From assembly GCA_018434945.1 (NCBI GenBank), contig JAHDOI010000094.1, positions 1 to 36,200 of the forward strand: 36,200 nucleotides of DNA, read 5' to 3'. This document shows, piece by piece, positions 13,669 to 21,453 of this stretch (positions are counted from its first letter, which is position 1; every line of letters begins with the position of its first letter). This DNA is from Selenomonadales bacterium. GTDB lineage: Bacteria; Bacillota; Negativicutes; Sporomusales; UBA7701. The translations under genes and the position numbers were made by a program. Below the pieces are notes generated by a model that worked only from the letters and a program-made list of their open reading frames with translations, made no database searches and was not told where the DNA came from.

Positions 13669-14661
13669 CTATTGGCCCTGGCCGGCCATCTTGGCGGCCA
13701 GATAAATCGACTCGCTCATGCTGCGGGAATCGGCCGTGCCTTTGCCCGCCTTGCCGAAAACGGTGCCATGGTCCACCGACGTGCGAATGAACGGCAGGCC
13801 GACGGTCACATTGACCCCCTCCTCGAACCCCAGCACCTTCAGCGGGATATGCCCCTGGTCGTGGTACATCACCACGACGATATCGAAATGATTCTTGAGC
13901 GCCGCGCGGTAAAACACCGTATCGGGCGGCACCGGGCCGGTCACGTCGTAGCCCCGCCCCTTCGCCTCCTCAATTGCCGGAATAATCTCCTTGATCTCCT
14001 CGTCGCCGAACAGCCCGCCCTCGCCCGAGTGGGGGTTGAGGCCGGCCACCGCGATGCGCGGCTTGGCAAAGCCCAACTGCTTCGCGGCCATATCCGCCAG
14101 CTCGATCACCCGCAGCACCCGCTCCTTCTTCACCAGGTCGCAGGCCTTGCGGAGCGACACATGGGTCGTCACGTGGATGACCCTGAGCGGCCCGCCGGTC
14201 AGCATCATCGCATACCCCTTCGTATTCGACAGCTCGCCGAGAATCTCGGTATGGCCGGGATAATGGTACCCGCCGGCGTTCAGCGCCTCCTTGTGGAGCG
14301 GTGCCGTGCAGATGGCGGCAATCTCGCCCTGCATCGCCAGTTCCACCCCTTTGGCCACATACTCGAACGCCGCCTTGCCGGCGCGGCCGTCCACCTTGGC
14401 GAACGGCAGATCGGCGGGCAGATTCTTCAGGTCGATGACATCGACCGTCCCATATGCGAAAGCGGCCTCGGCCACCTTCTCCACCGGGCGGAACTTCAGC
14501 GGGATATTCACGATCCCCGCCGCCCGCGCCATGATGCCCAGATCGCCGATAACCAACGGCCGGCAGACCTCGTATACCCCTTTGTCCTCCAGCGCTTTGA
14601 CGATAATCTCCGGGCCGGCGCCAGTCGCGTCGCCCATGGTGATGCCGATGATCGGTTTCAT
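13669..14661 (-). CDS. PdxA-family 4-phospho-hydroxyacid dehydrogenase
   Basis: The 330-residue protein belongs to the 4-hydroxythreonine-4-phosphate dehydrogenase family, which uses NAD(P) and a divalent metal for oxidative decarboxylation. Motifs are IGITMGDATGAGPE at the start, TAPLHKEAL, YHYPGHTEIL and VVMYHDQGHIPLKV with the metal-binding histidines, and AGLNPHSGEGG. The ATG at 14661 begins the conserved block and has GAGGAG upstream; the longer in-frame extension is not conserved. The family covers both vitamin B6 synthesis (PdxA) and sugar-acid breakdown (PdxA2, phospho-D-threonate or erythronate). Pairing with a LarA-type epimerase and the absence of other B6 genes favour the catabolic role, as inference. 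Confidence 0.88.
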   Translation of the reverse strand: MKPIIGITMGDATGAGPEIIVKALEDKGVYEVCRPLVIGDLGIMARAAGIVNIPLKFRPVEKVAEAAFAYGTVDVIDLKNLPADLPFAKVDGRAGKAAFEYVAKGVELAMQGEIAAICTAPLHKEALNAGGYHYPGHTEILGELSNTKGYAMMLTGGPLRVIHVTTHVSLRKACDLVKKERVLRVIELADMAAKQLGFAKPRIAVAGLNPHSGEGGLFGDEEIKEIIPAIEEAKGRGYDVTGPVPPDTVFYRAALKNHFDIVVVMYHDQGHIPLKVLGFEEGVNVTVGLPFIRTSVDHGTVFGKAGKGTADSRSMSESIYLAAKMAGQGQ

Positions 14662-14715
14662 AATTGCAGCAACTCCTCTATATATTCTCTCTATCATCCT
14701 GCGGGCGGCCGTTTT

Positions 14716-14745
14716 TTGCCATCGCCCGTCCTTATTTGCTATAAT
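14716..14745 (+). promoter_or_regulatory. Sigma-A-type promoter of the phosphoesterase gene
   Basis: TTGCCA (14716-14721) and TATAAT (14740-14745) are separated by 18 bases. A TG two bases before the -10 box makes it an extended -10. It lies 33 bases before the start codon, in the gap between the divergent pdxA and phosphoesterase genes. Confidence 0.7.
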
Positions 14746-14777
14746 CAAACTATGAAATAACGCCGAAGGGACCGACC

Positions 14778-15467
14778 ATGAAGATATTCGCCATCGCCGA
14801 CACCCACCTGTCCGGCAACCCGCCCCAAAAACCCATGTCGATCTTTGGCGACCGCTGGCGCGGCCACTGGGACAAAATCAAGGCCGACTGGTCGGAACGC
14901 GTCGCCCCCGAAGACACCGTCCTCATAGCGGGCGATATATCCTGGGCCATGAAGCTGCCCGAAGCGCTGCCCGACCTAGAGGAGATCGCCGCCCAGCCGG
15001 GGCGGAAAATCCTCGTCCGCGGCAACCACGACTACTGGTGGCAGACGCTCGCCAAGATGAACGCCGCCACCGGCGGCCGGTTCACCTTCCTCCAGAACAC
15101 CTTCGCACCCGCCGGCGAATGGGCGGTGTGCGGCAGCCGCGGCTGGCTGCTGCCCGGCGATTCCGCCTTCGGCGCAGACGACGAGGCCATCTACCGCCGC
15201 GAACTCCTCCGCGTGCGGGCCTCCCTCGCCGCCGCCCAGGGCGCCGGCTTCAGCCGCCTCATCCTCATGCTTCACTACCCGCCCCGCACCGGCCCGGAGC
15301 CCACCGGCTTCACCGACCTCATGGCCGAGTTCGGCGTCGCCGTCTGCGTCTACGGCCACCTCCACAACGAAGCCGTCAATACCGCCCCCGTCGGCGATTA
15401 CGGCGGGACAATTCACTACCTGGTATCCTGCGACGCCCTGGACTTTAAGCTCCTACAGATTATCTAG
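14778..15467 (+). CDS. Calcineurin-like metallophosphoesterase
   Basis: The 229-residue protein carries the full two-metal phosphoesterase motif set: Asp8-x-His10 in ADTHL, GDIS (Asp53), GNHD (Asn83-His84), a later LHYPP histidine, and GHLH near residue 194. There is no signal peptide, so it acts in the cytoplasm. Substrates in this family range from nucleotides to lipids and proteins and cannot be assigned here. GAAGGGA precedes the ATG, and an extended -10 promoter is present. It is followed by a palindromic repeat and then the DUF2164-type gene, so co-transcription with the latter is possible. Confidence 0.88.
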   Translation: MKIFAIADTHLSGNPPQKPMSIFGDRWRGHWDKIKADWSERVAPEDTVLIAGDISWAMKLPEALPDLEEIAAQPGRKILVRGNHDYWWQTLAKMNAATGGRFTFLQNTFAPAGEWAVCGSRGWLLPGDSAFGADDEAIYRRELLRVRASLAAAQGAGFSRLILMLHYPPRTGPEPTGFTDLMAEFGVAVCVYGHLHNEAVNTAPVGDYGGTIHYLVSCDALDFKLLQII

Positions 15468-15474
15468 GGAGGGC

Positions 15475-15584
15475 GGCTAAAAAATCCATATGCTGCGTTG
15501 CTCCTCGTCTGCCATCCTCAGCGTTCGTTCGTGTACGCTTCCGGTGTCAGCCTCCGGTGCGCCTTGCATCTGGACTTTTTAGCC
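15475..15584 (+). repeat. Palindromic repeat, family 2, copy C (110 bp)
   Basis: The ends are 19-bp inverted repeats with two mismatches: GGCTAAAAAATCCATATGC at 15475-15493 and GCATCTGGACTTTTTAGCC at 15566-15584. It shares 21 identical bases (15554-15574) and a GCGTTGCTCCTC block with copy D at 31138-31263. It lies between the phosphoesterase and DUF2164-type genes. The layout is that of a small non-coding mobile or structured repeat. Confidence 0.75.
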
Positions 15585-15621
15585 ACCCTCGCACACTCCA
15601 ATATAGGCAGGCGAGGCGACG

Positions 15622-15855
15622 ATGAAACCCATCGAACTGAGCAAAGAAACCAAACAAGACCTTATCGACAGCATCAAGGACTTCTTCGCGCGCGAACGGG
15701 ACGAGGAACTCAGCGACTTCCAGGCCGCGGCCGTGCTCGCCTTCATCCTTCAAACCGCCGGGCCCCACATCTATAACCAGGCCGTGGCCGACGCCCACGC
15801 CCTAATGAGCGACAGACTCGACGACCTCTACGGCCTCGAAAAGCGGCCCCGCTAA
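15622..15855 (+). CDS. Small DUF2164-type protein
   Basis: The 77-residue acidic protein looks like the DUF2164 family: an N-terminal ELSKETKQDLIDSIKDFF helix, a central acidic DEELSDFQAAAVLAFIL helix, and a C-terminal LDDLYGLEKR. It has no signal peptide, cysteine or membrane segment. The function of the family is unknown. GGCGAGG lies before the ATG. It follows the phosphoesterase gene by 154 bases, most of which are the family 2 repeat. Confidence 0.75.
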   Translation: MKPIELSKETKQDLIDSIKDFFARERDEELSDFQAAAVLAFILQTAGPHIYNQAVADAHALMSDRLDDLYGLEKRPR

Positions 15856-16020
15856 CTTGCCGGTCACGGCGAAGTCCGGCATTTATACCGTTTTGTCCCG
15901 CGGAGCAGGATTATTTCAACGATTAGTCAAATTATCCATAAAGTATTCATTGTCGTTATCGGCCGAAAAAACGCACCTGTCTAAATTGCCCGGAACACAG
16001 CATATGGGGGAGGAAATACG

Positions 16021-16926
16021 ATGCAGGACAAAAAAGGCATTCTCTTGGAATCGGGCACAAACGAATTCGAGATCATCGAATTTTCCGTGGGCGGAGTATT
16101 CTACGGCATCAACGTCGCCAAAGTACGGGAAATCATCAACCCGCTGCCGGTAACCCCGCTGGTCAACAGCCACCCCAACATCGACGGCATCTTCACGCTG
16201 CGCGGCCGCGTCGTGCCGCTCATCAGCCTGCCCAAAGCCCTATCGGTCCAGCAGGCCACCGACTCCTTCAAAATCATCGTCTGCGAGATCAACGGCGTCT
16301 TCAACGGCTTCAAGGTGGACGACGTATCCCGCATCTACCGCATCTCCTGGACCCAGATGGAGCCGCCGCCCGACGTATCCGGCTCCGAACTGGTCGTCGG
16401 CGTCGTCAAAATGAACGACCGCCTTATCATCCTGCTCGACTTCGAAAAAATCCTCGCCGACGTCAACCCGGAAATCAACAAGAAGCTTACCACAATCCCC
16501 GAATCCACCGCCAACATGGTGGAGCTGCGGAAAAGCAAGACCATCCTGATCGCCGAAGACTCCCACATGCTGCGGGAATTGCTGCTCGGCACCCTCCACA
16601 CCGCCGGCTACAAAACAATCGCCAACGAAAACGGCCAACTGGCCTGGAACAAGCTCGAAGCGCTGGCGAAAGAGGCCCGGCCCGTCGAGGACACCCTCCA
16701 GCTTGTCATCACCGATATCGAAATGCCCCAGATGGACGGGCACCACCTGCTCAAAAGGATAAAGTCCACCGAAAAACTGTCGAAACTGCCGGTGGTAATA
16801 TTCTCCTCCCTCATCAACGAGGAAATGCGGCTCAAAGGAAACTCCCTGGGCGCCGCCGCCCAGGTGACCAAGCCGGAAATCGAACAGCTCATCGGCATCG
16901 TCGACGGAATAATCATCGGCAAATGA
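16021..16926 (+). CDS. cheV: Chemotaxis coupling protein CheV (CheW-receiver fusion)
   Basis: The 301-residue protein has a CheW-like domain (about 15-155) and a receiver domain (about 172-298). The receiver has the acidic pair Glu179-Asp180, the phosphoacceptor Asp232 in TDIEMPQMDG, Ser262 and Lys284. CheV couples chemoreceptors to CheA and, when phosphorylated, adapts the signal. GGGGGAGG precedes the ATG. It stands alone here, without other chemotaxis or flagellar genes. A stretch of about 165 bases upstream has no promoter I would defend. It implies a motile organism. Confidence 0.95.
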   Translation: MQDKKGILLESGTNEFEIIEFSVGGVFYGINVAKVREIINPLPVTPLVNSHPNIDGIFTLRGRVVPLISLPKALSVQQATDSFKIIVCEINGVFNGFKVDDVSRIYRISWTQMEPPPDVSGSELVVGVVKMNDRLIILLDFEKILADVNPEINKKLTTIPESTANMVELRKSKTILIAEDSHMLRELLLGTLHTAGYKTIANENGQLAWNKLEALAKEARPVEDTLQLVITDIEMPQMDGHHLLKRIKSTEKLSKLPVVIFSSLINEEMRLKGNSLGAAAQVTKPEIEQLIGIVDGIIIGK

Positions 16927-18048
16927 TTAAAATGTCATAACATCCGGGTTCTCCCAGCGGCGGGCGTTGGCGAGGATGATATCGACCAGCCCCCCGGCGC
17001 CCTCCTTGACGACATTGTACACCGGCGCCTTCACGCTGTTGCGCACCGCCACCTGCAAGCGGACGAAATCGACGAACGCCGGCTTGTACGCCTTCGTCTC
17101 CACCCGGTACTCCGGATAGAAGGGGTTTATCGTCACCGCCAACAGCGGCACCCTCTTCACCACCCCGGCCACCGCCCCGCCCTTCTCGGCCGCCGTCAGC
17201 AGCTCGAAGTAGGTCACCGGGTTGCCGCTCACCAGCAGCTTCACCGGGTCGGCGAACGCCAGCAGGAAGGGGCGCGGCTTATCGGCCAACCGGTCGCCGA
17301 GAGCCTTCAGGGCCCGTTCGCCGATAACGCCCGGCACATAAAGATAAGCATACTTCGGCATATGTACGTCAAGCACCTGGTCGACGTCCTTCTCCGTCAG
17401 CAGCGAGGACAGCGGCCAGGTTTTTATTTCGTCCAGATCGGCGTCCAGCAGCGTCACCTGCGTCAGCTGCTTCTCGGCCAGCGCCTGGGCCCGCGGTACC
17501 GCCGGCAGCGTGGAAAGCCGCCAAATCACGCCCGTCTCCTGGGCGAGGCGGGGAATGTCGGGCGTCCTTGATGCGCCGGTCGCGAGAATGAACCCGTCCG
17601 TCTCCACCATCGGCGCGATGCGGTTCAAGGCGCCGTCGAAAATCGTCGCCCCCGGTCCCAGGCGGGTCAATATCCCCGCCAGCTCCCGCACCTCGGTGCT
17701 CTTGTTCGGGCCGGCCGTCACCACCAGGCCGCCGGCCGTCACCCTGGCCACCTGGATGCGGCCGAGAGGAGTCTGGATGCCGGTCGCCACCAGCGGGCTC
17801 AGCCGCGCCGTGCTCACCTCCAGGCACTTCTCCGCCGTCGCCACCACATCGCCCGGTTCGACCCGCAGCTTGGGCTTGGGCAGGCCGGTGACATTATCGA
17901 TATTCTCGCCGTCATAGCCGATGCTCGTCAGGCAGAAACCGACCCCGCGCGCTCTCAGCTCCTGCATGATAGCGGCGGTGGCCGTCGTCTTGCCCGTATT
18001 CTTGGCGGTGCCGGCGATACCCAGCCTGATTTCCAGCAATAAAATCAC
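16927..18048 (-). CDS. KamB-like P-loop protein (aminomutase reactivase family)
   Basis: The 373-residue protein has a P-loop near the N-terminus (GTAKNTGKTT, about 13-22), followed by SIGYDGENIDNVTG.PKP, VATAEKCLEVSTA, TPLGRI, TAGPNKSTEVRELAGIL and FDGALNR, with FILATGASRT after that. This order resembles, from memory, KamB of the lysine 5,6-aminomutase reactivase, which with an ATPase (KamC) exchanges damaged cobalamin in B12 aminomutases. KamC is not in this window. The gene lies 143 bases past the mutase operon and behind its terminator, so it probably has its own weak promoter. It ends back to back with cheV. The GTG at 18048 has a poor ribosome binding site; a TTG at 18039 with AGGTGA upstream is an alternative start. 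The link to the mutase is inference from family and position. Confidence 0.7.
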   Translation of the reverse strand: MILLLEIRLGIAGTAKNTGKTTATAAIMQELRARGVGFCLTSIGYDGENIDNVTGLPKPKLRVEPGDVVATAEKCLEVSTARLSPLVATGIQTPLGRIQVARVTAGGLVVTAGPNKSTEVRELAGILTRLGPGATIFDGALNRIAPMVETDGFILATGASRTPDIPRLAQETGVIWRLSTLPAVPRAQALAEKQLTQVTLLDADLDEIKTWPLSSLLTEKDVDQVLDVHMPKYAYLYVPGVIGERALKALGDRLADKPRPFLLAFADPVKLLVSGNPVTYFELLTAAEKGGAVAGVVKRVPLLAVTINPFYPEYRVETKAYKPAFVDFVRLQVAVRNSVKAPVYNVVKEGAGGLVDIILANARRWENPDVMTF

Positions 18049-18079
18049 CTACAGATAATAATAGCATTAATTAATTCAG

Positions 18080-18107
18080 CGGCCGGCCCGTCAAGCCCTG
18101 CCGGCCG
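18080..18107 (+). terminator. GC-rich hairpin followed by T-run on the plus strand
   Basis: CGGCCGGC (18080-18087) and GCCGGCCG (18100-18107) are followed by GCCAATTTTT. It has terminator shape on the plus strand but no plus-strand gene precedes it. On the minus strand it would lie in the leader or promoter region of the KamB-like gene. Confidence 0.3.
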
Positions 18108-18123
18108 GCCAATTTTTATACGC

Positions 18124-18155
18124 AAAAGGGAGCATAATGCGTTGCTTATGCTCCC
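18124..18155 (-). terminator. Terminator of the B12-mutase operon
   Basis: On the minus strand GGGAGCATAA and TTATGCTCCC form a perfect 10-bp stem with an 8-base loop, followed by TTTT. It lies 36 bases beyond the stop codon of the flavoprotein gene. Confidence 0.75.
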
Positions 18156-18191
18156 CGCAGATGGACTTCCCGCCCAGCCGCCCCAGTATCG

Positions 18192-19493
18192 CTACCCTAA
18201 AGCCTTAGCGAAAAACCCCGTCATCCCGGCATCAGCCACCCGTTTCTGAATAGCGGCCACGTCGGTCGTATACAGATTCTTCTCCTTCATATGCTCGAAA
18301 TACACCGAGCCGGAGAAAGTGTACTTCTTCGTCAGCCCCTCCTTGGTCTGCATACTCGTCCGCACAAAAGCGATCGCGTCGCCGCAGGCCAGGCTCTCGG
18401 GAATCGTCGCCGGCTCCTGTCCGAACGCCGCCCGGGCTGCGTTATGCCCTGCCAGCGTACCGGTGATGATCGCCTCGGTGTGGCCCACCAGCAGCCCGGC
18501 CTTCTCGCCGCCGCAGAAAACGTTGTCCAGCCCCTCCACCTTGAGAGCGTTATCGCGCGGCAGCATCCCCAGATAGCGCATCGAATTGCCGATGCCGCCC
18601 GAATACGGGTCCTCGAAGCGGGCGTTCTCGAAACCGGGGATCTGGCGGAGAATATCGAGCGGATAATACGCCGACATCAGCTTGGCGTGGCCGGTGTCGA
18701 GCAGAATGACATTCTCGGCGAACTCCTTCAGCGCATATTGCTGGCAGGCCTTCTGCCCCAGCGATTCCATGCTCTTGCGCAGGCTGGCCGGGATGGGCAC
18801 GACCACCACCCCCGTGCGGTCGAGCTGTTCGTGAATCTCCCTGGACAGCGAATCCTTATGCAGCTTGCACGACCCGCTCATCGCCCCCAGCGTGCCGTCG
18901 GCCTTCTGGCCCATGATCTCCGGCGCCCCCGCCTTGGCGGCGATCGAGAACCGCGGCCCGAAGGTCGGACAGCGGTAGATGCACATCGCGCAGCCGTTGC
19001 CGTACTTCATGCAGTTGCCCTGCGGCCCGGCCGTGCCGGCGGCGTCGACGAACGTGTCGCCGGTCGCCGCGACATCCGGCTCGCCGTGATGGCCCTCGGC
19101 GATAACCTTCGTGATCCTGTTGCCGTCCTTCTCGATCTCCTTGACGCGGCAGTGCATGTGCAGCTTGATGCCGGCGCCCTCCACCGCCTTCTTGACCGCC
19201 GGCTCGATCAGCGCCACATCGTACAGATTGGCGTGCTTATGGCCGGGAAACTCGATATTCTTGTGGCGCGCATTGGCGTCCGACACCTGGAATAGATCGC
19301 CGCCGCCCATGGCCAGCATCTCCTCGGTGGCGGTAAAGCGGCCGTTATTGCGCATGATACCGCCCACCAGGCCGGTGCCCAGCAGCATATCGGCCCGCTC
19401 AAAAAGCTCCACCTCGCAGCCCGCCTTGCGGGCCGCCAGCGCCGCCGCGCTGCCCGCCCAGCCGCCGCCGACGACTACTACTTTTTTAGCCAT
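18192..19493 (-). CDS. FAD-dependent oxidoreductase (GidA/MnmG-like) with cysteine cluster
   Basis: The 433-residue protein begins with a dinucleotide-binding fold, VVVVGGGWAGSAAALAARKAG, ending in an acidic residue for FAD ribose (ELFERA). Near the C-terminus it has FCGGEKAGLLVGHTEAIITG, typical of the GidA/TrmFO branch. Between them lies Cys161-x6-Cys168-x2-Cys171-x3-Cys175-Pro, which is ferredoxin-like and could hold an iron-sulfur cluster. I chose the ATG at 19493, seven bases after AGGAGG, over the TTG at 19499. It is the last gene of the mutase operon, 18 bases after the PLP enzyme. A role in redox chemistry on the mutase product is inference. Confidence 0.78.
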   Translation of the reverse strand: MAKKVVVVGGGWAGSAAALAARKAGCEVELFERADMLLGTGLVGGIMRNNGRFTATEEMLAMGGGDLFQVSDANARHKNIEFPGHKHANLYDVALIEPAVKKAVEGAGIKLHMHCRVKEIEKDGNRITKVIAEGHHGEPDVAATGDTFVDAAGTAGPQGNCMKYGNGCAMCIYRCPTFGPRFSIAAKAGAPEIMGQKADGTLGAMSGSCKLHKDSLSREIHEQLDRTGVVVVPIPASLRKSMESLGQKACQQYALKEFAENVILLDTGHAKLMSAYYPLDILRQIPGFENARFEDPYSGGIGNSMRYLGMLPRDNALKVEGLDNVFCGGEKAGLLVGHTEAIITGTLAGHNAARAAFGQEPATIPESLACGDAIAFVRTSMQTKEGLTKKYTFSGSVYFEHMKEKNLYTTDVAAIQKRVADAGMTGFFAKALG

Positions 19494-19511
19494 ATCCAAA
19501 CCTCCTTACCG

Positions 19512-20975
19512 TCAGATCAAACCCACGTGCTTGGCCACGATCTCCATCAGCCGCACCTGCGCCTTGATGCCGTAGCGGAACACGTCCTTCAGCAGATTGC
19601 CCTTGCTGTCGGTCGTCGCCAGATCGGGCGAAATATAAATGTTGCCGTCGTAAGCCACCGTCGGGATGACGCCCATCTGCGCCATGCCGGTCTGGAAGAT
19701 ATTCGTGCCTGAATACATATCCTCGATCGCGAAGATCGGCAGCCCCATCTGGCCATCCTTCCAGGTATTCTCGTAGTTGACCTCGACAGCCCGGGAATTG
19801 TACGACTTGGTGATGATAAGCCCCGCCTTGATCGTCGGATGGATCTTGTCGAACTCCTCCTTGACCACGTCGTACAGATCGTCCACCGACTTGGTGTAAA
19901 CGGCCGGATTGTCGCGCAGCACCTTCAGCGCCTGAATCTGGGTGGCCAGCGCCTCCTTACCCGGGTCGAACGTCACATACGCCGCCTTGCCATAAGAAGC
20001 CGTCGTCCCCCAGCGGTCGCCGTGCATGCCCATCGCCCGGCGGATGGGAACCATGATGTCCTCCTTGCCGATGATCAGGCCGCTCGTCGCGCAGCCGCTC
20101 GCTTTGTCCATGCTGTAGATGATCGCATCCGCGCCCGATTTCCTGATATCGTGGCCGATGCCCGGCACGCCCCAGGCGTTGTCCAGCACATACGGCACGT
20201 TGAACTCCTTGCACAGCTTCGCGTACAGCTTCTGCAGCTTCGGCGTGCCGTCCGCATCCTTCGTCCCGTAGCCATAGCCGGGGGTCTCGTACGCCAGCGA
20301 CGTCATGCCGGTGAACATGCTGCCGTGCCGCTCGGCCACCTTCTTCATCTCCGCGTAGGTCGCTTCGGGATCGACCTTCGTCAGCAGCGGCACCGGGTGA
20401 AACTTGATGCCGTGCACCGGATACTGCGCGCCCGCCAGCGGCACGATCAGCGTATCGAGATTATTCTGGCGCTTGCCGTAAAAACCCAGTTCGCCCGGCG
20501 TCGTGCCGCGGTCGGCGATGATATCCTTATACTTCCCGGGGTACGGGCGCCCATAGCCGCCCTGGTGGTGGAAATGCTTCTCAAGCGGCGCGATGTAGCG
20601 GGCCCGGTAATTGTCGCCGCGTCCCAGAGCCGGCGGCGTGAACAGCGAATCGAAAGCCACCCACAGGCCGGCCTCGCATGTGCTGGTCGGCGCGGCGTCG
20701 TACTCGTCGCCGTAGATATCCTTGACAAGCTCGCGGATCTGATCCACCATCCCCGCCAGCGGCGTGACAGTCTTGGCCGCCTCCTCACTGGCGTGCATGA
20801 TATCCTCCCTGAGCGGCGCCGGACAGCCGGAAATGCCGCCCGTCATCCCGAACTTGCCCCTGATCTCGGCGGGAATGCCGATCTCGTCGGCCGCCGCCTT
20901 GGCCTCGGCGTAAATAGTCGGGATATTCATCTGGAGATACTTGTACATCTGAAACTTATACTTGAACTTGGCCAT
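19512..20975 (-). CDS. Fold-type I PLP enzyme, SelA/ammonia-lyase-like
   Basis: The 487-residue protein has the layout of an aspartate-aminotransferase-fold PLP enzyme. YVLDNAWG carries the pyridine-nitrogen aspartate (Asp265) and SMDKASGCATSGLIIG carries the Schiff-base Lys291. The GADAIIYSMDKASG..TSGLIIG pattern resembles the SelA and glucosaminate-6-phosphate ammonia-lyase branch more than transaminases. Such enzymes commonly eliminate ammonia or exchange a beta-substituent through a dehydroamino-acid intermediate, which is exactly what RidA, encoded 15 bases upstream, hydrolyses. No exact family is recognised and the substrate is unknown. GGGGG precedes the ATG. It lies between ridA and the flavoprotein gene. 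Confidence 0.75.
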   Translation of the reverse strand: MAKFKYKFQMYKYLQMNIPTIYAEAKAAADEIGIPAEIRGKFGMTGGISGCPAPLREDIMHASEEAAKTVTPLAGMVDQIRELVKDIYGDEYDAAPTSTCEAGLWVAFDSLFTPPALGRGDNYRARYIAPLEKHFHHQGGYGRPYPGKYKDIIADRGTTPGELGFYGKRQNNLDTLIVPLAGAQYPVHGIKFHPVPLLTKVDPEATYAEMKKVAERHGSMFTGMTSLAYETPGYGYGTKDADGTPKLQKLYAKLCKEFNVPYVLDNAWGVPGIGHDIRKSGADAIIYSMDKASGCATSGLIIGKEDIMVPIRRAMGMHGDRWGTTASYGKAAYVTFDPGKEALATQIQALKVLRDNPAVYTKSVDDLYDVVKEEFDKIHPTIKAGLIITKSYNSRAVEVNYENTWKDGQMGLPIFAIEDMYSGTNIFQTGMAQMGVIPTVAYDGNIYISPDLATTDSKGNLLKDVFRYGIKAQVRLMEIVAKHVGLI

Positions 20976-20990
20976 TACCCGATCCCCCTT

Positions 20991-21452
20991 CTACTCTTTC
21001 ACCTTCACGATCATTTCTACTTCACAGGCGGCGTCCAGCGGCAACTCGTTCACGCCCACCGCCGACCGGGCGTGCAGGCCCTTGTCGCCGAAAAGCTGGC
21101 CCAGCAGCTCCGACGCCCCGTTGATAACCTTCGGCTGGCCGTTAAACCCTGGGGCGCTCGAAACGAACCCCGTCACCTTCACCACCTGCTCGACATTATC
21201 CAGGCTGCCGACCTGCGCCTTGATTACGCTCAGGCAATTCAGCACACACACGCGGGCCGCCTCATAACCCTGGCTCTCGTCCAGGTCGCGGCCCACCTTG
21301 CCCTTGTACTTCAGCTCGCCGCCCACGAACGGTATCTGCCCGGCCGTATAAACATACCCGCCCGACATCACCGCCGGCACATACGCCGCCACCGGCTTGG
21401 GCGCCTCCGGCAGCGTCAGCCCCATATCCTTCAGTTTGCTCTCGATACTCAT
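20991..21452 (-). CDS. ridA: RidA/YjgF-family enamine/imine deaminase
   Basis: The 153-residue protein is of the RidA family, which hydrolyses reactive 2-aminoacrylate-type enamines released by PLP enzymes to ketoacids and ammonia. Marks are the N-terminal APKPVAAYVPAVMSGGYVYTAGQIPF block, the RVCVLNCLSVIKAQVGSLDNVEQVVKVTGFV block, and a C-terminal RSAVGVNELPLDAACEVEMIVKV. The substrate-binding arginine is the one in ARSAVG. It is longer than the common 125-130 residues, like the longer YjgF subgroup. The ATG at 21452 follows the previous stop codon by one base and uses the AAGGAGG within that gene's end, so translation is probably coupled. Confidence 0.88.
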   Translation of the reverse strand: MSIESKLKDMGLTLPEAPKPVAAYVPAVMSGGYVYTAGQIPFVGGELKYKGKVGRDLDESQGYEAARVCVLNCLSVIKAQVGSLDNVEQVVKVTGFVSSAPGFNGQPKVINGASELLGQLFGDKGLHARSAVGVNELPLDAACEVEMIVKVKE

Positions 21453-21453
21453 G

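Noticed and set aside
14662..14777. TGGCAAAAAACGGC on the minus strand before pdxA as a sigma-54 promoter.
   Set aside because: Spacing is one base short and the -12 box is not TTGC.
15939..15970. Possible sigma-28 (flagellar) promoter before cheV: TAAA and GCCGAAAA.
   Set aside because: The spacer is 19 bases instead of about 15 and the -10 match is partial.
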